Positions 43,805 to 52,788 of a stretch of DNA of 64,000 nt are shown here, piece by piece (position 1 is the first letter of the stretch; the number at the start of each line of letters is the position of its first letter). The DNA is from Paenibacillus taichungensis (GTDB taxonomy: Bacteria; Bacillota; Bacilli; Paenibacillales; Paenibacillaceae). The DNA is taken from the NCBI RefSeq assembly GCF_013359905.1, contig NZ_JABMCC010000121.1:620001-684000 (forward strand). Reading direction: 5' to 3'. The notes under the pieces are model-generated. The model did not search any database. It had not been told where the DNA came from and saw only the letters and a list, made by a program, of their open reading frames with translations. The position numbers were made by a program, and so were the translations under genes.

Positions 43805-45094
43805 ATGACTTTGGAGACGTTAAGCTCCGGGATTGATACGGTCTGGGTCGTATTGAGTGCAGCCATGATTTTGTTGATGGAGGGCGGATTCGCGCTCCTG
43901 GAGGCTGGCTTTGTACGTTATAAAAATAGCGTGAATATTATTATGAAGGTATTCGCTGACATTACCATTGGAACGTTGCTTTTCTATGCCATCGGATTTG
44001 GCTTGATGTATGGCTCTGATGCTGGAGGTTTTGTGGGCATAACCGGATTTTTCCTCAATGGAGACTTGTCTCACCTGGACGTACCCGTATCATTGGAAAC
44101 ATTCTGGCTGTTCCAGGCCGCGTTCACCATTGCTGTCATTTCCATCGTATCGGGCGCTGTTGCTGAGCGGATTAACTTTCGTGCCTATCTGCTGTACATC
44201 ATATTGATGACGGCCATTATTTATCCGATTGGTGGACACTGGGCATGGGGCGGCGGTTGGCTCAGTAAGCTGGGGATGCAGGATTTCGCCGGTTCCGCAG
44301 TCATTCACGCGTTGGGCGGGTTCTCTGCACTGGCCGCAGCGATTATTATTGGGCCGCGTAAAGGCAAATACACGCCGCATGGCGTAAGTGCCATTGCGCT
44401 CCCAAGTAATCTGCCGCTGGCATCTGTAGGTGCATTCCTGCTGTGGTTCGGTTGGTTTGGCTTCAATGCAGGAAGTACGCTCAGTGCAACTGATGTCAGG
44501 ATCGGTCACATTGCCATCGTTACGATGTTATCTGCTGCTTCAGGCGGTGCGGTTACACTGCTCTACACCTTGTTCCGATTCAATCGTTCAGATGCACCAT
44601 CGGTCATTAATGGCTCGCTGGCCGGTCTAGTCGGTATTACGGCAGGGTGTGCCTTTGTCGGTGATGTGGCTGCGATATTTATCGGAGCGGTATCCGGATT
44701 GCTCATGATGGCTGCAACGAATTGGTTAGACCGCAGGCAGATTGATGATCCTGTGGGTGCGTTCCCTGTTCATGCTGTATCCGGGATGTGGGGTACGATT
44801 GCCGTGGGTTTGTTTGCAACCGATGGTGGTTTGTTCATGGGAGGTGGCTGGAGGCTGCTGGGTGTTCAGGCGCTTGGCCTCACGGCTTTGGTCGTCTGGG
44901 GATTTGTCATGACCTGGATTGGTCTGAAACTGATTGGCAAGATCGTTCCTGTCCGTTCCACGGAAGAAGAGGAAGAATTAGGTCTGGATATTAGTTATCA
45001 TGGTGTAATGGCTGCACACCAGTCGCATGAATTTCTGGATGGCGAGGAGCATATTCGGGCTTTCCAGAATGATTCACCGAATCGGGATCGTTAA
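43805..45094 (+). CDS. amt: Ammonium channel Amt
   Basis: 429 residues with eleven helices. Family motifs are MEGGFALLEAGFVRYKN, GGHWAWGGGWL, DFAGSAVIHALGG (first pore histidine) and FPVHAVSGMWGT (second). The cytoplasmic tail of about 40 residues is acidic (EEEEELGLD) and ends in a His/Asp-rich stretch. GGAGGATG from the upstream gene's end serves as SD. It imports ammonium under nitrogen limitation. Confidence 0.93.
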   Translation: MTLETLSSGIDTVWVVLSAAMILLMEGGFALLEAGFVRYKNSVNIIMKVFADITIGTLLFYAIGFGLMYGSDAGGFVGITGFFLNGDLSHLDVPVSLETFWLFQAAFTIAVISIVSGAVAERINFRAYLLYIILMTAIIYPIGGHWAWGGGWLSKLGMQDFAGSAVIHALGGFSALAAAIIIGPRKGKYTPHGVSAIALPSNLPLASVGAFLLWFGWFGFNAGSTLSATDVRIGHIAIVTMLSAASGGAVTLLYTLFRFNRSDAPSVINGSLAGLVGITAGCAFVGDVAAIFIGAVSGLLMMAATNWLDRRQIDDPVGAFPVHAVSGMWGTIAVGLFATDGGLFMGGGWRLLGVQALGLTALVVWGFVMTWIGLKLIGKIVPVRSTEEEEELGLDISYHGVMAAHQSHEFLDGEEHIRAFQNDSPNRDR

Positions 45095-45121
45095 GAATGA
45101 ACCTAATGGATAATAAGGAAG

Positions 45122-45152
45122 GAGGCTGACACCGGATGTCAGTCTCTTTTTT
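45122..45152 (+). terminator. Intrinsic terminator of amt
   Basis: GAGGCTGACA / TGTCAGTCTC with a five-base loop and six T residues. Confidence 0.9.
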
Positions 45153-45249
45153 CGCTAGAAGCAGGGAAAGAAGCGTCAGCGGAAGAATATACAGGTGTGA
45201 ACCTGAATATGTCTCACCATAGATGTATTGTCAGAAGGGGAGGATCTGT

Positions 45250-46194
45250 ATGATTAAACCTGAACAATGTGAACGTCTGACCAGAAAAGCCCGGAAAACT
45301 CTTGAAGAATATGGGTTGGGTAATGCTGCCGATCTGCTGTTATCTTCAAGCCGTTGGGGAATTCGCCTTGATGTATCGACAATCGATGAGTATCGCAGAA
45401 CAGGAAATTCACGTGTAGGTGGAAATCCCGATCTGCCGGGTAACATGAAATGGCCTTTGACACAGGAGGGGGTGCCCATGACGTTCCTGGCCCAGTTGAA
45501 TCTCGTGGATTTGACGCCATATACGCCAAATGATGGGCGCGGGAGTTTGCCCGAACGGGGCATGTTATACTTTTTCATTGGTGTGGATGAACCTGCTTAT
45601 CATATTGAGCATCGTGTGATTTACGAGCCGGATGCTCATAACCTGACAAGGCGAGAGCCTGATGGCGAAACCGCGCTGGGTGAGGACGATTTTGTAGCAC
45701 ATTCGGTAACAGTGCTGCCTAATCTCGAGTTTCCTACATACGCATACATTGATTCTCTGGCTCTGAATGCAATCGCCGCCCCGCTGTCTGGTGGAACGGT
45801 AGCTGTTGAAGGGGAGGAAGGTCTGTATGACCGATACCTCGAATTCGAGTCCAGCTGGAATCATCCAAGTACGCAGAACTGGGGTGGCATGTTTGGATAC
45901 CCGGACGGTCAGCATCCGGATGCAGAACATCAGGCGCTGTTACAGATTGTGCTTGATGAAGAGTATGCTTATGACGAGCAGGCGTGTGAGAAGAAGCTGA
46001 CTGCTCATTATGGCGGGGATGAGAAACGGACACAACAAGAGCTTGCGGATACCTTACTTCTATTAAAAATTGATACGCATGACGCTATCGGTTTTCAATG
46101 GTGGGATTGTGGGGAGCTGCAATTTTTCATTCGCAAGGCTGACTTGCTCGCAGGACGATTCGATCAAACGTATTGTTCGTTATATTCAAGTTGA
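45250..46194 (+). CDS. ywqG: YwqG-family protein (DUF1963)
   Basis: 314 residues. Shows the family core RVGGNPDLPGNMKWP and FLAQLNL, GMLYFFIG, then GGMFGYPDGQH and IGFQWWDCGELQFFI. The family is common in Firmicutes and often linked to immunity-like clusters, with no settled biochemical role. GGGGAGG lies six bases before the ATG at 45250. Single gene. Confidence 0.85.
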   Translation: MIKPEQCERLTRKARKTLEEYGLGNAADLLLSSSRWGIRLDVSTIDEYRRTGNSRVGGNPDLPGNMKWPLTQEGVPMTFLAQLNLVDLTPYTPNDGRGSLPERGMLYFFIGVDEPAYHIEHRVIYEPDAHNLTRREPDGETALGEDDFVAHSVTVLPNLEFPTYAYIDSLALNAIAAPLSGGTVAVEGEEGLYDRYLEFESSWNHPSTQNWGGMFGYPDGQHPDAEHQALLQIVLDEEYAYDEQACEKKLTAHYGGDEKRTQQELADTLLLLKIDTHDAIGFQWWDCGELQFFIRKADLLAGRFDQTYCSLYSS

Positions 46195-46226
46195 GTTCGT
46201 GTTTGTTATCATCGGAGCAACAAAAT

Positions 46227-46269
46227 GTCCCAATTTCCGTCTATATGAGGGAGGAGGGACTTTTTTTTT
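46227..46269 (+). terminator. Probable terminator of ywqG
   Basis: GTCCC / GGGAC outer stem with an imperfect purine-pyrimidine inner part, followed by nine T residues. Confidence 0.65.
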
Positions 46270-46327
46270 GTTCATCATTGTTGGTTTTCGAGCAAAGCTG
46301 GTTTATATATAAAGGGGGAATTTATAG

Positions 46328-46356
46328 TTGATTGGCGATCATATGTTCTGTATAAT
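46328..46356 (+). promoter_or_regulatory. Promoter of the DinB-like gene
   Basis: TTGATT (46328-46333), 17-bp spacer, TATAAT (46351-46356), a good SigA match 23 bases before the start codon. Confidence 0.75.
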
Positions 46357-46379
46357 GGAATAAAAAGGGAGTGTTTCTG

Positions 46380-46838
46380 TTGATTCAGTCTGCATTTAAA
46401 CATATTGATGTGGCAGTGACATCATTAATTAATTTATGTGACCAACTGTCGGAGGAGGACTTGGCTTTGACTCCGATTGAAGGCAAACGGCCGGTTGGAG
46501 AATTGCTTTCTCATCTATCTGTCATTTGTCGTGCAGATGTACATATTTCGGAGGGAGCTTCCCAAGAAGAAATGGCTTTGTTTTATAAGGAACATCAGCC
46601 AAATTCACTGAGTGAGATCAGGGAAGCGCTGATTGCGAATCAGATGTACCTCTATCATCGATACAGACAGTTTAATACGGAGGAATTATTACAGGTGACT
46701 GACTCCTATTGGGGAGCTTCGTACAGTCGTCTGGAGTGGCTGCTTGAGATCATGGGACATGTGTATCACCACAGGGGTCAACTGCATACGATGCTGACAC
46801 TGACTGGTATAGAGCCCAAAGTATCGTTGTTTGAATAG
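46380..46838 (+). CDS. DinB-family protein
   Basis: 152 residues. Four-helix bundle with metal ligands in LLSHLSV and GHVYHHRGQLHTML. The start is taken as TTG 46380, eight bases after AAAGGGAG; the GTG at 46371 lies within that site. A second DinB relative is only 3.3 kb upstream on the other strand, with little obvious sequence similarity between them. Confidence 0.82.
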   Translation: MIQSAFKHIDVAVTSLINLCDQLSEEDLALTPIEGKRPVGELLSHLSVICRADVHISEGASQEEMALFYKEHQPNSLSEIREALIANQMYLYHRYRQFNTEELLQVTDSYWGASYSRLEWLLEIMGHVYHHRGQLHTMLTLTGIEPKVSLFE

Positions 46839-47079
46839 ATAGACCAAGGTCCGTAATGCTAGGTTCTGCCTGAATATAGAGCAAGATTTAATAGAATACA
46901 TAGAACATGTTATCCGCACAAGCAACGGTTAAGCAAGGATTAAATCGACGATACTATACGTTAATAATAGAGATTGCCGGATCAGCTACAATTAACGAAA
47001 ACCAACGTTTAAAAATGCCACATAGTCAATAGAAACTAAAATAGTAAGTTCGGAAAATCTTCTATTAGGGGTGTGTAAA

Positions 47080-47901
47080 ATGAGTTTAAAAGAAAAGTTG
47101 ATATTAGTAAAAGAGAATGACTACCAAACACCTCTCGATACATTCCAGTTGATACAAGAAATGATGGTTAATATCGGTTCTTTGGATGCCCAACTACGTG
47201 ATGACCTCATTTATACAACCTTATCAAATTGGATTCCTGATAATACCTTAACAGTAAACGAACTAGAACAACTTCTATCCGTTGTTTTGGATAATAAGCA
47301 TTTGCTTTTTAGGCTTGGTGAAACGAATACAGACTCTGTCTTTACTCGATCGTTCTCTATGCTAGTTATACCGCTCCTCTTCATGAGGCATAAAGAATCA
47401 CCATTTCTCTCGAAAGAGCATATTCATCAGATAAAAGAGATCGTGTTTTACAATGTACATAAAGAGCGAGATTACCGCGGGTATGACGAAGAAAAAGGCT
47501 GGGCTCATGCCATAGCCCATGCAGCAGATGCTTTAGACGAATTGGCCCAATGTTCCGAGTTGGATAAAAATGATCTCTTAACCATTCTCGATTTGGTTTA
47601 CGAAAAGATGACCATCACTGATCGAGTTTACTCCGATGGGGAAGATGAAAGAATGGTAAAATCCATAATTAGTGTTTTAAATAGAAAAATACTTAGTCAG
47701 ACTTATGTAGAGCAATGGATTCAACGTTTTGGTGATGTGGAGAAAAATCCAGAATTCCTTCCTGCCTTTAGGCAAAAAAATAATATAAAGAACTTTTTGA
47801 AAAGTTTATACTTTCGAATTAAATTTCACAAAGTCGATGCTGATCTCTGCCCAACAATCGAGCATACTTTATATAAAATAGAAAAAGTATATTATTCCTA
47901 A
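47080..47901 (+). CDS. DUF2785 domain protein
   Basis: 273 residues, helical, no signal peptide. The family phrase RDYRGYDEEKGWAHAIAHAADALDEL is clear. Function of DUF2785 is unknown. The gene and its 240-base upstream region are markedly more AT-rich than the surroundings, which suggests acquisition. ATG 47080 is preferred over GTG 47071 because AGGGGTG lies just before it. No terminator was seen after it. Confidence 0.82.
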   Translation: MSLKEKLILVKENDYQTPLDTFQLIQEMMVNIGSLDAQLRDDLIYTTLSNWIPDNTLTVNELEQLLSVVLDNKHLLFRLGETNTDSVFTRSFSMLVIPLLFMRHKESPFLSKEHIHQIKEIVFYNVHKERDYRGYDEEKGWAHAIAHAADALDELAQCSELDKNDLLTILDLVYEKMTITDRVYSDGEDERMVKSIISVLNRKILSQTYVEQWIQRFGDVEKNPEFLPAFRQKNNIKNFLKSLYFRIKFHKVDADLCPTIEHTLYKIEKVYYS

Positions 47902-47920
47902 AATCCAACGTTTTTGCTTC

Positions 47921-47967
47921 TTTCCTAGGGCGATGATTTTCGCAGATCCATTTCCTAGTGGTATACT
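47921..47967 (+). promoter_or_regulatory. Promoter and direct repeats of the second two-component operon
   Basis: TTCGCA (47939-47944) and TATACT (47962-47967) are 17 bp apart. TTTCCTAG occurs at 47921-47928 and again at 47951-47958, one copy upstream of the -35 and one between the boxes, 30 bp apart, so both face the same side of the helix. A self-regulatory site is possible. Confidence 0.5.
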
Positions 47968-48008
47968 TTGATCAAGTAATGATTCATGGAATGGAAAGGA
48001 ATAATGCC

Positions 48009-48713
48009 GTGGCACAGCCAGCAACCATTCTGCTTGTGGATGATGAGCAGGATATTATTAAACTGATGGAGATTTATTTTGGTAATGAAGGATACCGGGT
48101 TCTGACAGCCAGTGATGGGATCGAGGCGCTTGAGCAACTGAAGAAAGAGCCAATTGATCTGATCATTCTGGATGTCATGATGCCGAATATGGACGGAATT
48201 GAAGCATGTATGAAAATTAGGGAAGAGCAGAAAATGCCGATCATTATGCTGTCCGCCAAAAGCATGGATATGGATAAAATTACAGGGCTGAGCATCGGCG
48301 CTGATGATTATGTGACCAAGCCGTTTAACCCGCTTGAACTTGTGGCACGGGCAAAGTCACAGCTTCGCAGGTACCATACCTTCAATGAAGGCCGTGAGAA
48401 CAAGGAGCATGAATGGGTGATTGACGATCTGGTCATCAACACGGATACGCATGAGGTCTGGCTGGATGAGCAACCTGTTCGCTTGACTCCCCGTGAATTT
48501 GCTGTTCTGGAACTGTTGGCGCGCCATCAAGGCTCTGTGTTGAGTATGGAGCAGATCTACAGGCAGGTCTGGAAAGAAGAGTTTATGGAGTCCAACAATA
48601 CCGTTATGGTGCATATCCGCAAGATTCGTGAGAAAATCGAACTCGACAGCAAACATCCCAAATTCATACAGACGGTATGGGGTGTTGGTTATAAGATGAT
48701 CAAACCACAATGA
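48009..48713 (+). CDS. OmpR-family response regulator (VanR-like)
   Basis: 234 residues. VDDEQD pocket, phosphoacceptor D55 in DVMMPN, KPFNP lysine and a winged-helix domain ending in TVWGVGYK. The start is taken as GTG 48009, eight bases after GGAAAGGA; in-frame ATG codons at 47958-47991 lack an SD. Followed after 54 bases by its kinase. Architecture and order match VanRS-type cell-wall sensing pairs. Confidence 0.88.
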   Translation: MAQPATILLVDDEQDIIKLMEIYFGNEGYRVLTASDGIEALEQLKKEPIDLIILDVMMPNMDGIEACMKIREEQKMPIIMLSAKSMDMDKITGLSIGADDYVTKPFNPLELVARAKSQLRRYHTFNEGRENKEHEWVIDDLVINTDTHEVWLDEQPVRLTPREFAVLELLARHQGSVLSMEQIYRQVWKEEFMESNNTVMVHIRKIREKIELDSKHPKFIQTVWGVGYKMIKPQ

Positions 48714-48767
48714 GCACGTGCGTCTATGAGGTTATTTGGATACAAAGCGTGAGCAAGGAGTTCCGAG

Positions 48768-49904
48768 ATGAATTCAAAATTAATTAACACAGTCCGGTGG
48801 AAATTTATCTACGCATTTCTGCTGAGTGGCATTTTGACGGGGGCTATTTTGTATGGGGGCAGCAAAGTTGTACACTCCATTCTGGCGGCTCAGACTTATC
48901 CTAATTATTCGATCCCTGCAAGGGGCATCAGGTGGCTGGTGAACAATATTGGGTCTATGCCATTAATGATTATGGTTGGCATACTTGGCTTTGTGCTGTT
49001 CTTTTTCCTGTTCACGCGCAGGGTGATGCTGGTTCTGGATGAGATTACGGCAGGAATTCAGGAAGTTGCCAAAGGAGAGCTGTCTCATCGGATCGATCTG
49101 AAGACATCGGATGAATTTGGCGTTGTGGCTGCCAGTATTAATCAGATGGCTGAACAATTGCAGCTGTCATTGCAAGAGGAGCGTAGTGCAGTTGCTGCCA
49201 AAAATGACTTAATTACGGGTATTTCTCATGATTTGAGGACTCCGCTGACCTCCATTCTCGGATTTTTGGAGTACATAGAGAAGGATCGATATCAGGATGA
49301 AATTGAGATGCGGTATTACGTGAGCATTGCGTACGAGAAGTCCTTAACATTAAGGAAGCTAATCGACGATTTGTTCGAATATACCCGTGTCAGTGGTGGG
49401 AGCCTTCCTTTGTCATTGACTTCTTTGAACCTGAATCCGTTTCTGATGCAGCTCGCTGAAGAGTTCTCTCCGATGCTGGAAGAAGCAGGCATGACATACA
49501 AGATCATTGGTGGACAAGAACCTTTATGGATTCAGGCCGCTCCTGGAGAGCTTGTTCGTGCGTATGAGAACCTGTTCAGTAACGCGATCCGTTATGGGGC
49601 ACAGGGTAAAGTGATGGAGATTGCGTTGTCTCTTGAAGGTGAAGAAGCTGTAGTGCGCATTAGCAATTATGGTGAACCGATTCCAGCGCAGGATTTGCCG
49701 CATTTATTCGATCGATTCTACCGGGTGGACAAGTCCCGCTCTCGCGATACAGGCGGCACCGGACTGGGGCTGGCTATTGCCAAATCCATGATTGAATTAC
49801 ACAAAGGAACTATCGCTGCCTACAGTGATCAGGGCCGAACCGATTTTGTTACGCGTTTTCCGGTGACTGCTCCTCCGATGAACAGAGATGCAGAGGAACG
49901 GTAA
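48768..49904 (+). CDS. Sensor histidine kinase (VanS-like)
   Basis: 378 residues. Two helices (about 13-37 and 62-83) flank a short outside loop of 25 residues, followed by HAMP (about 84-135). DHp has H154 in ISHDLRTPLTS, and the ATPase has ENLFSNAIRYG, YGEPIP and GGTGLGLAI. The tiny sensor loop is typical of kinases that sense inside the membrane or through partner proteins. GGAG precedes the ATG. The next gene is a degenerate copy of this kinase. Confidence 0.92.
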   Translation: MNSKLINTVRWKFIYAFLLSGILTGAILYGGSKVVHSILAAQTYPNYSIPARGIRWLVNNIGSMPLMIMVGILGFVLFFFLFTRRVMLVLDEITAGIQEVAKGELSHRIDLKTSDEFGVVAASINQMAEQLQLSLQEERSAVAAKNDLITGISHDLRTPLTSILGFLEYIEKDRYQDEIEMRYYVSIAYEKSLTLRKLIDDLFEYTRVSGGSLPLSLTSLNLNPFLMQLAEEFSPMLEEAGMTYKIIGGQEPLWIQAAPGELVRAYENLFSNAIRYGAQGKVMEIALSLEGEEAVVRISNYGEPIPAQDLPHLFDRFYRVDKSRSRDTGGTGLGLAIAKSMIELHKGTIAAYSDQGRTDFVTRFPVTAPPMNRDAEER

Positions 49905-49965
49905 CCGGGCAGAATTTTCTTCTACTTATAAGAGAGCTTGCTTGATTCAACATGTAGGCAAATTG

Positions 49966-50029
49966 CTTAATTAAGAAAATGATAAGAAGTTACCCACTTC
50001 TTAATTAAGAAATATTCGGTATTCTTAAC
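49966..50029 (+). promoter_or_regulatory. Repeated palindrome upstream of the pseudokinase gene
   Basis: CTTAATTAAG occurs at 49966-49975 and 50000-50009; the second is within the perfect 14-bp TTCTTAATTAAGAA (49998-50011). A half-copy TTCTTAA follows near 50022. The word TCTTAA also forms the direct repeats at 40628-40645. It suggests separate control of the pseudokinase-PBP pair by an OmpR-type regulator. Confidence 0.5.
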
Positions 50030-50073
50030 CTCAATCGAAAAGATGAACTGCAAAATTGAGGAGGATGCCGAAT

Positions 50074-50868
50074 ATGAGATTATTATTACGTACAGTCAGA
50101 TTGAGCTACATATATATTTGCGGAGCAAGCGCGTTACTTAGCGCAGCGCTCCTATTTGTCGTTTATCACATGTTACGTTTTGCTCACCAACATATCCTAT
50201 CGGAGACAACAGGAATAACTCGCATTATGTACTGGGTGATAAACCATATCGGTACAACGCCATTGGTTATATTCATCGGTGGTGGTATGTTTGCATTGTT
50301 TTTTTGGATTCGATCCCAGAAGATTGCAGATGACCTCAAGGTGATTGGTCGTGGAACTCATGAACTGGCCCATGGCCGAATTCCAGCACAAATTGAAGTG
50401 TTAAACGGAGGAGAGCTGCGGCAGATTGCCACGGATCTGAATGACGTTGCGATACGTATACAATCGGAGCGCTTAAACAGTTCAGACCAGGAGTGGATAG
50501 ATCGAGAGCCGAGAGACGAAGAATGGTTCAGTTCTGGTATGTATATGTATGGCGAAGAAAGTAGCCGACAACAAATAGCGTCAGAAAGTGAGAGAAGTCA
50601 TAAGCAACGTATACAAGCAGATTGGGTTGGATTACAATCTGGTCACATAAATGCAGATCTGCCGATGAAACTTACTCTCTACGGTGTTCGTTCCTCGCTT
50701 GAAACGATCGTGGAAGGACGCTGCCGGGATGAAGCGGAGATTCAGCACTGGGTCAGGCTAGCGTATGAGCAGACGTTAAGGCTGGAGCTTGCTCTGGATT
50801 CTATGGAAATGAAGCAACAGGAACATTCAGGCTCCAATCCACATGTATTTAGGGAGCCTGAATGTTGA
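50074..50868 (+). CDS. Degenerate histidine kinase-like membrane protein (pseudokinase)
   Basis: 264 residues. Paralogue of the kinase just upstream: both share two helices with the WxxNxIGxxPL segment before helix 2, a HAMP domain and a DHp-like helix pair (here LAYEQTLRLELALDSM). The phosphoacceptor position holds Y203 (LYGVRSSLE) instead of histidine and the whole ATPase domain is missing. An acidic insert (about 131-185) replaces the HAMP-DHp joint. The start has GGAGG nine bases upstream. Its stop overlaps the PBP start. Likely an adaptor, not an enzyme. Confidence 0.78.
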   Translation: MRLLLRTVRLSYIYICGASALLSAALLFVVYHMLRFAHQHILSETTGITRIMYWVINHIGTTPLVIFIGGGMFALFFWIRSQKIADDLKVIGRGTHELAHGRIPAQIEVLNGGELRQIATDLNDVAIRIQSERLNSSDQEWIDREPRDEEWFSSGMYMYGEESSRQQIASESERSHKQRIQADWVGLQSGHINADLPMKLTLYGVRSSLETIVEGRCRDEAEIQHWVRLAYEQTLRLELALDSMEMKQQEHSGSNPHVFREPEC

Positions 50869-52724
50869 GATCCAGCATAAGGCGCGGAATTTATCATATA
50901 TTTGATGCCTCTGTAGTAATCGTTATTTTGCTTGCGGTCGGCTATATCTATCTAGTTACTTACGGCGAAGGTGTCCTTCGCAATCATCCTGAGGCCATTT
51001 CGGTGGCCTCTTCCACGATCATTACCAATGCGGATGGAACAGAAATTTCAAGATTACAAGTACAAACCAAGGGATATGCGCTGCATGCTGATTTAAAGGA
51101 TATGCCCGATCTGTTAAAGCAGGCGTTTCTGGCTACGGAAGATCGACGTTTCTATAACCACGATGGCCTGGATTTTATCGGCATTGGCAGGGCGGTTGTG
51201 CAGGATGTTTTACATATGAACCTGAGTCAAGGAGGCAGCTCGATTACGCAGCAACTGGCCAGAAATCTGTATTTGAACGGAGATAAAACGCTGGTTCGCA
51301 AGGTGAATGAAATGTCGATTGCCCTGGCGATGGAAAAGAGATTTAGCAAGGATGAGCTATTAGAGCTGTATTTGAATCATATTTATATGGGACGCCAGCA
51401 ATATGGGGTTAAAGCCGCGGCTTGGCGATACTTCGGGATTAAGGATCTACATCAGCTGGAGATCTGGCAAATGGCTACGCTGGTCGGCATTCCGAAGGGA
51501 CCTTCTATATACAATCCGGTGGATCGGGAAGACCTGTCCAAAGAGAGGCGTTCTGTGGTTCTTGGTATCATGCATGAGCAAGGAATTATTACTAAGAAGC
51601 AGATGGAGGAAGCGCGAAATGTGGACTATACACCGCCCAATTCGACAGTTGAATCGACTCCGGGCTCAACAGTGCCTGCCTACGTGTCTGCCTTGGATGC
51701 GGTAATCGAGGAGGCTTCCCGACTTACAGGCAAGAGTGGAGCAGAGATTCGATCGGCAGGCTGGACCATTCGTACGGGATTGGATGATCAAGCGCAGCTG
51801 GCGATGGAGCAAACATTCCGTGAATCTTCACGGTTCACCGATGATCGTGAGGATGAGCAAGTGCAGGCGAGTATGATCATACTGGACCAGCATAACGGTG
51901 AAGTCAAAGCGATGATGGGTGGGAGAGACCCTGTAAAAGGAGGCATTAACCGGGCAACGACGGATGCAAGGCAACCTGGTTCTGCATTTAAGCCTATTAT
52001 TGCATACGGACCTGCATTGGAATCAGGGCGGTTTAAGCCAGAGAGCATGCTGCCTGATCAACGCATGAAATATGGGAGTTATCAACCAAGCAACTTGGGC
52101 GGACGTTACAGAGGTACAGTTACGATGTCGCAAGCCATTGAAAACTCCATTAATGCTCCAGCTGTATGGCTGCTGCATGAGACAGGACTGGGAAGCGCAC
52201 ATCAATTTGCAGATCGATTGGGCATTGAACTGGGCAAGGAGGATCTTAATCTGTCGATTGCCCTAGGTGGCTTGCATAAAGGGGTGTCTCCAATAAAAAT
52301 GGCCCAGGCATATTCCGTGTTTGCCAATAACGGCAAGTTCAATACGGCGCATCTAATTCGTGAAATTAAGGATTCACGCGGTCGGACAATCTATGTTTTT
52401 AAGCGAGAGAACAAGCAGGTGATCTCCACCAGCACGGCAACGGCCATGACCGACATGCTTCAAGATGTGGTCAGTCAAGGAACAGGTAGCAGGGCACAAC
52501 TGAGTCAGCATAAGGTAGCGGGGAAGACAGGAACAACGCAGGCTGCATTACCTGGTGTAAGCAAGGAGGCGAACAGGGATCTGTGGTTTGTAGGATATAC
52601 GAGCAAGTGGACGGCCGCAGTCTGGATGGGGTTTGATCGTACAGATGCAGAGCATTATATGAGATCCGGAAGTGGTGTGGCGGCGGATTTATTTGCGTCG
52701 GTGATGAAGCGTGCTTTGCCATAA
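50862..52724 (+). CDS. Class A penicillin-binding protein (PBP1-type)
   Basis: 620 residues, compact for the class. N-terminal membrane anchor (about 15-33). Glycosyltransferase domain with catalytic E93 in ATEDRRFYNHDG and GGSSITQQLARN. Transpeptidase has S374-xx-K377 (RQPGSAFKP), S429-I-N431 and K555-T-G. It polymerises and cross-links peptidoglycan at the membrane. It overlaps the pseudokinase gene by seven bases, which strongly suggests a functional link. No C-terminal PASTA or Fn3 tail. Confidence 0.93.
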   Translation: MLRSSIRRGIYHIFDASVVIVILLAVGYIYLVTYGEGVLRNHPEAISVASSTIITNADGTEISRLQVQTKGYALHADLKDMPDLLKQAFLATEDRRFYNHDGLDFIGIGRAVVQDVLHMNLSQGGSSITQQLARNLYLNGDKTLVRKVNEMSIALAMEKRFSKDELLELYLNHIYMGRQQYGVKAAAWRYFGIKDLHQLEIWQMATLVGIPKGPSIYNPVDREDLSKERRSVVLGIMHEQGIITKKQMEEARNVDYTPPNSTVESTPGSTVPAYVSALDAVIEEASRLTGKSGAEIRSAGWTIRTGLDDQAQLAMEQTFRESSRFTDDREDEQVQASMIILDQHNGEVKAMMGGRDPVKGGINRATTDARQPGSAFKPIIAYGPALESGRFKPESMLPDQRMKYGSYQPSNLGGRYRGTVTMSQAIENSINAPAVWLLHETGLGSAHQFADRLGIELGKEDLNLSIALGGLHKGVSPIKMAQAYSVFANNGKFNTAHLIREIKDSRGRTIYVFKRENKQVISTSTATAMTDMLQDVVSQGTGSRAQLSQHKVAGKTGTTQAALPGVSKEANRDLWFVGYTSKWTAAVWMGFDRTDAEHYMRSGSGVAADLFASVMKRALP

Positions 52725-52788
52725 AAGAGAATGGTTTACCGTACACCAATGGACAAGGAGTGTCCAACAGACATGGGGAGTTCTTTTT

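Noticed and set aside
50074..50868. Pseudokinase as a broken pseudogene of a full kinase
   Set aside because: No remnant of an ATPase domain follows; the frame is intact, has its own SD and overlaps the PBP start, so it looks selected.
52750..52764. Hairpin GGACA-AGGAG-TGTCC with an SD-like loop
   Set aside because: No start codon at usable distance follows; likely chance.
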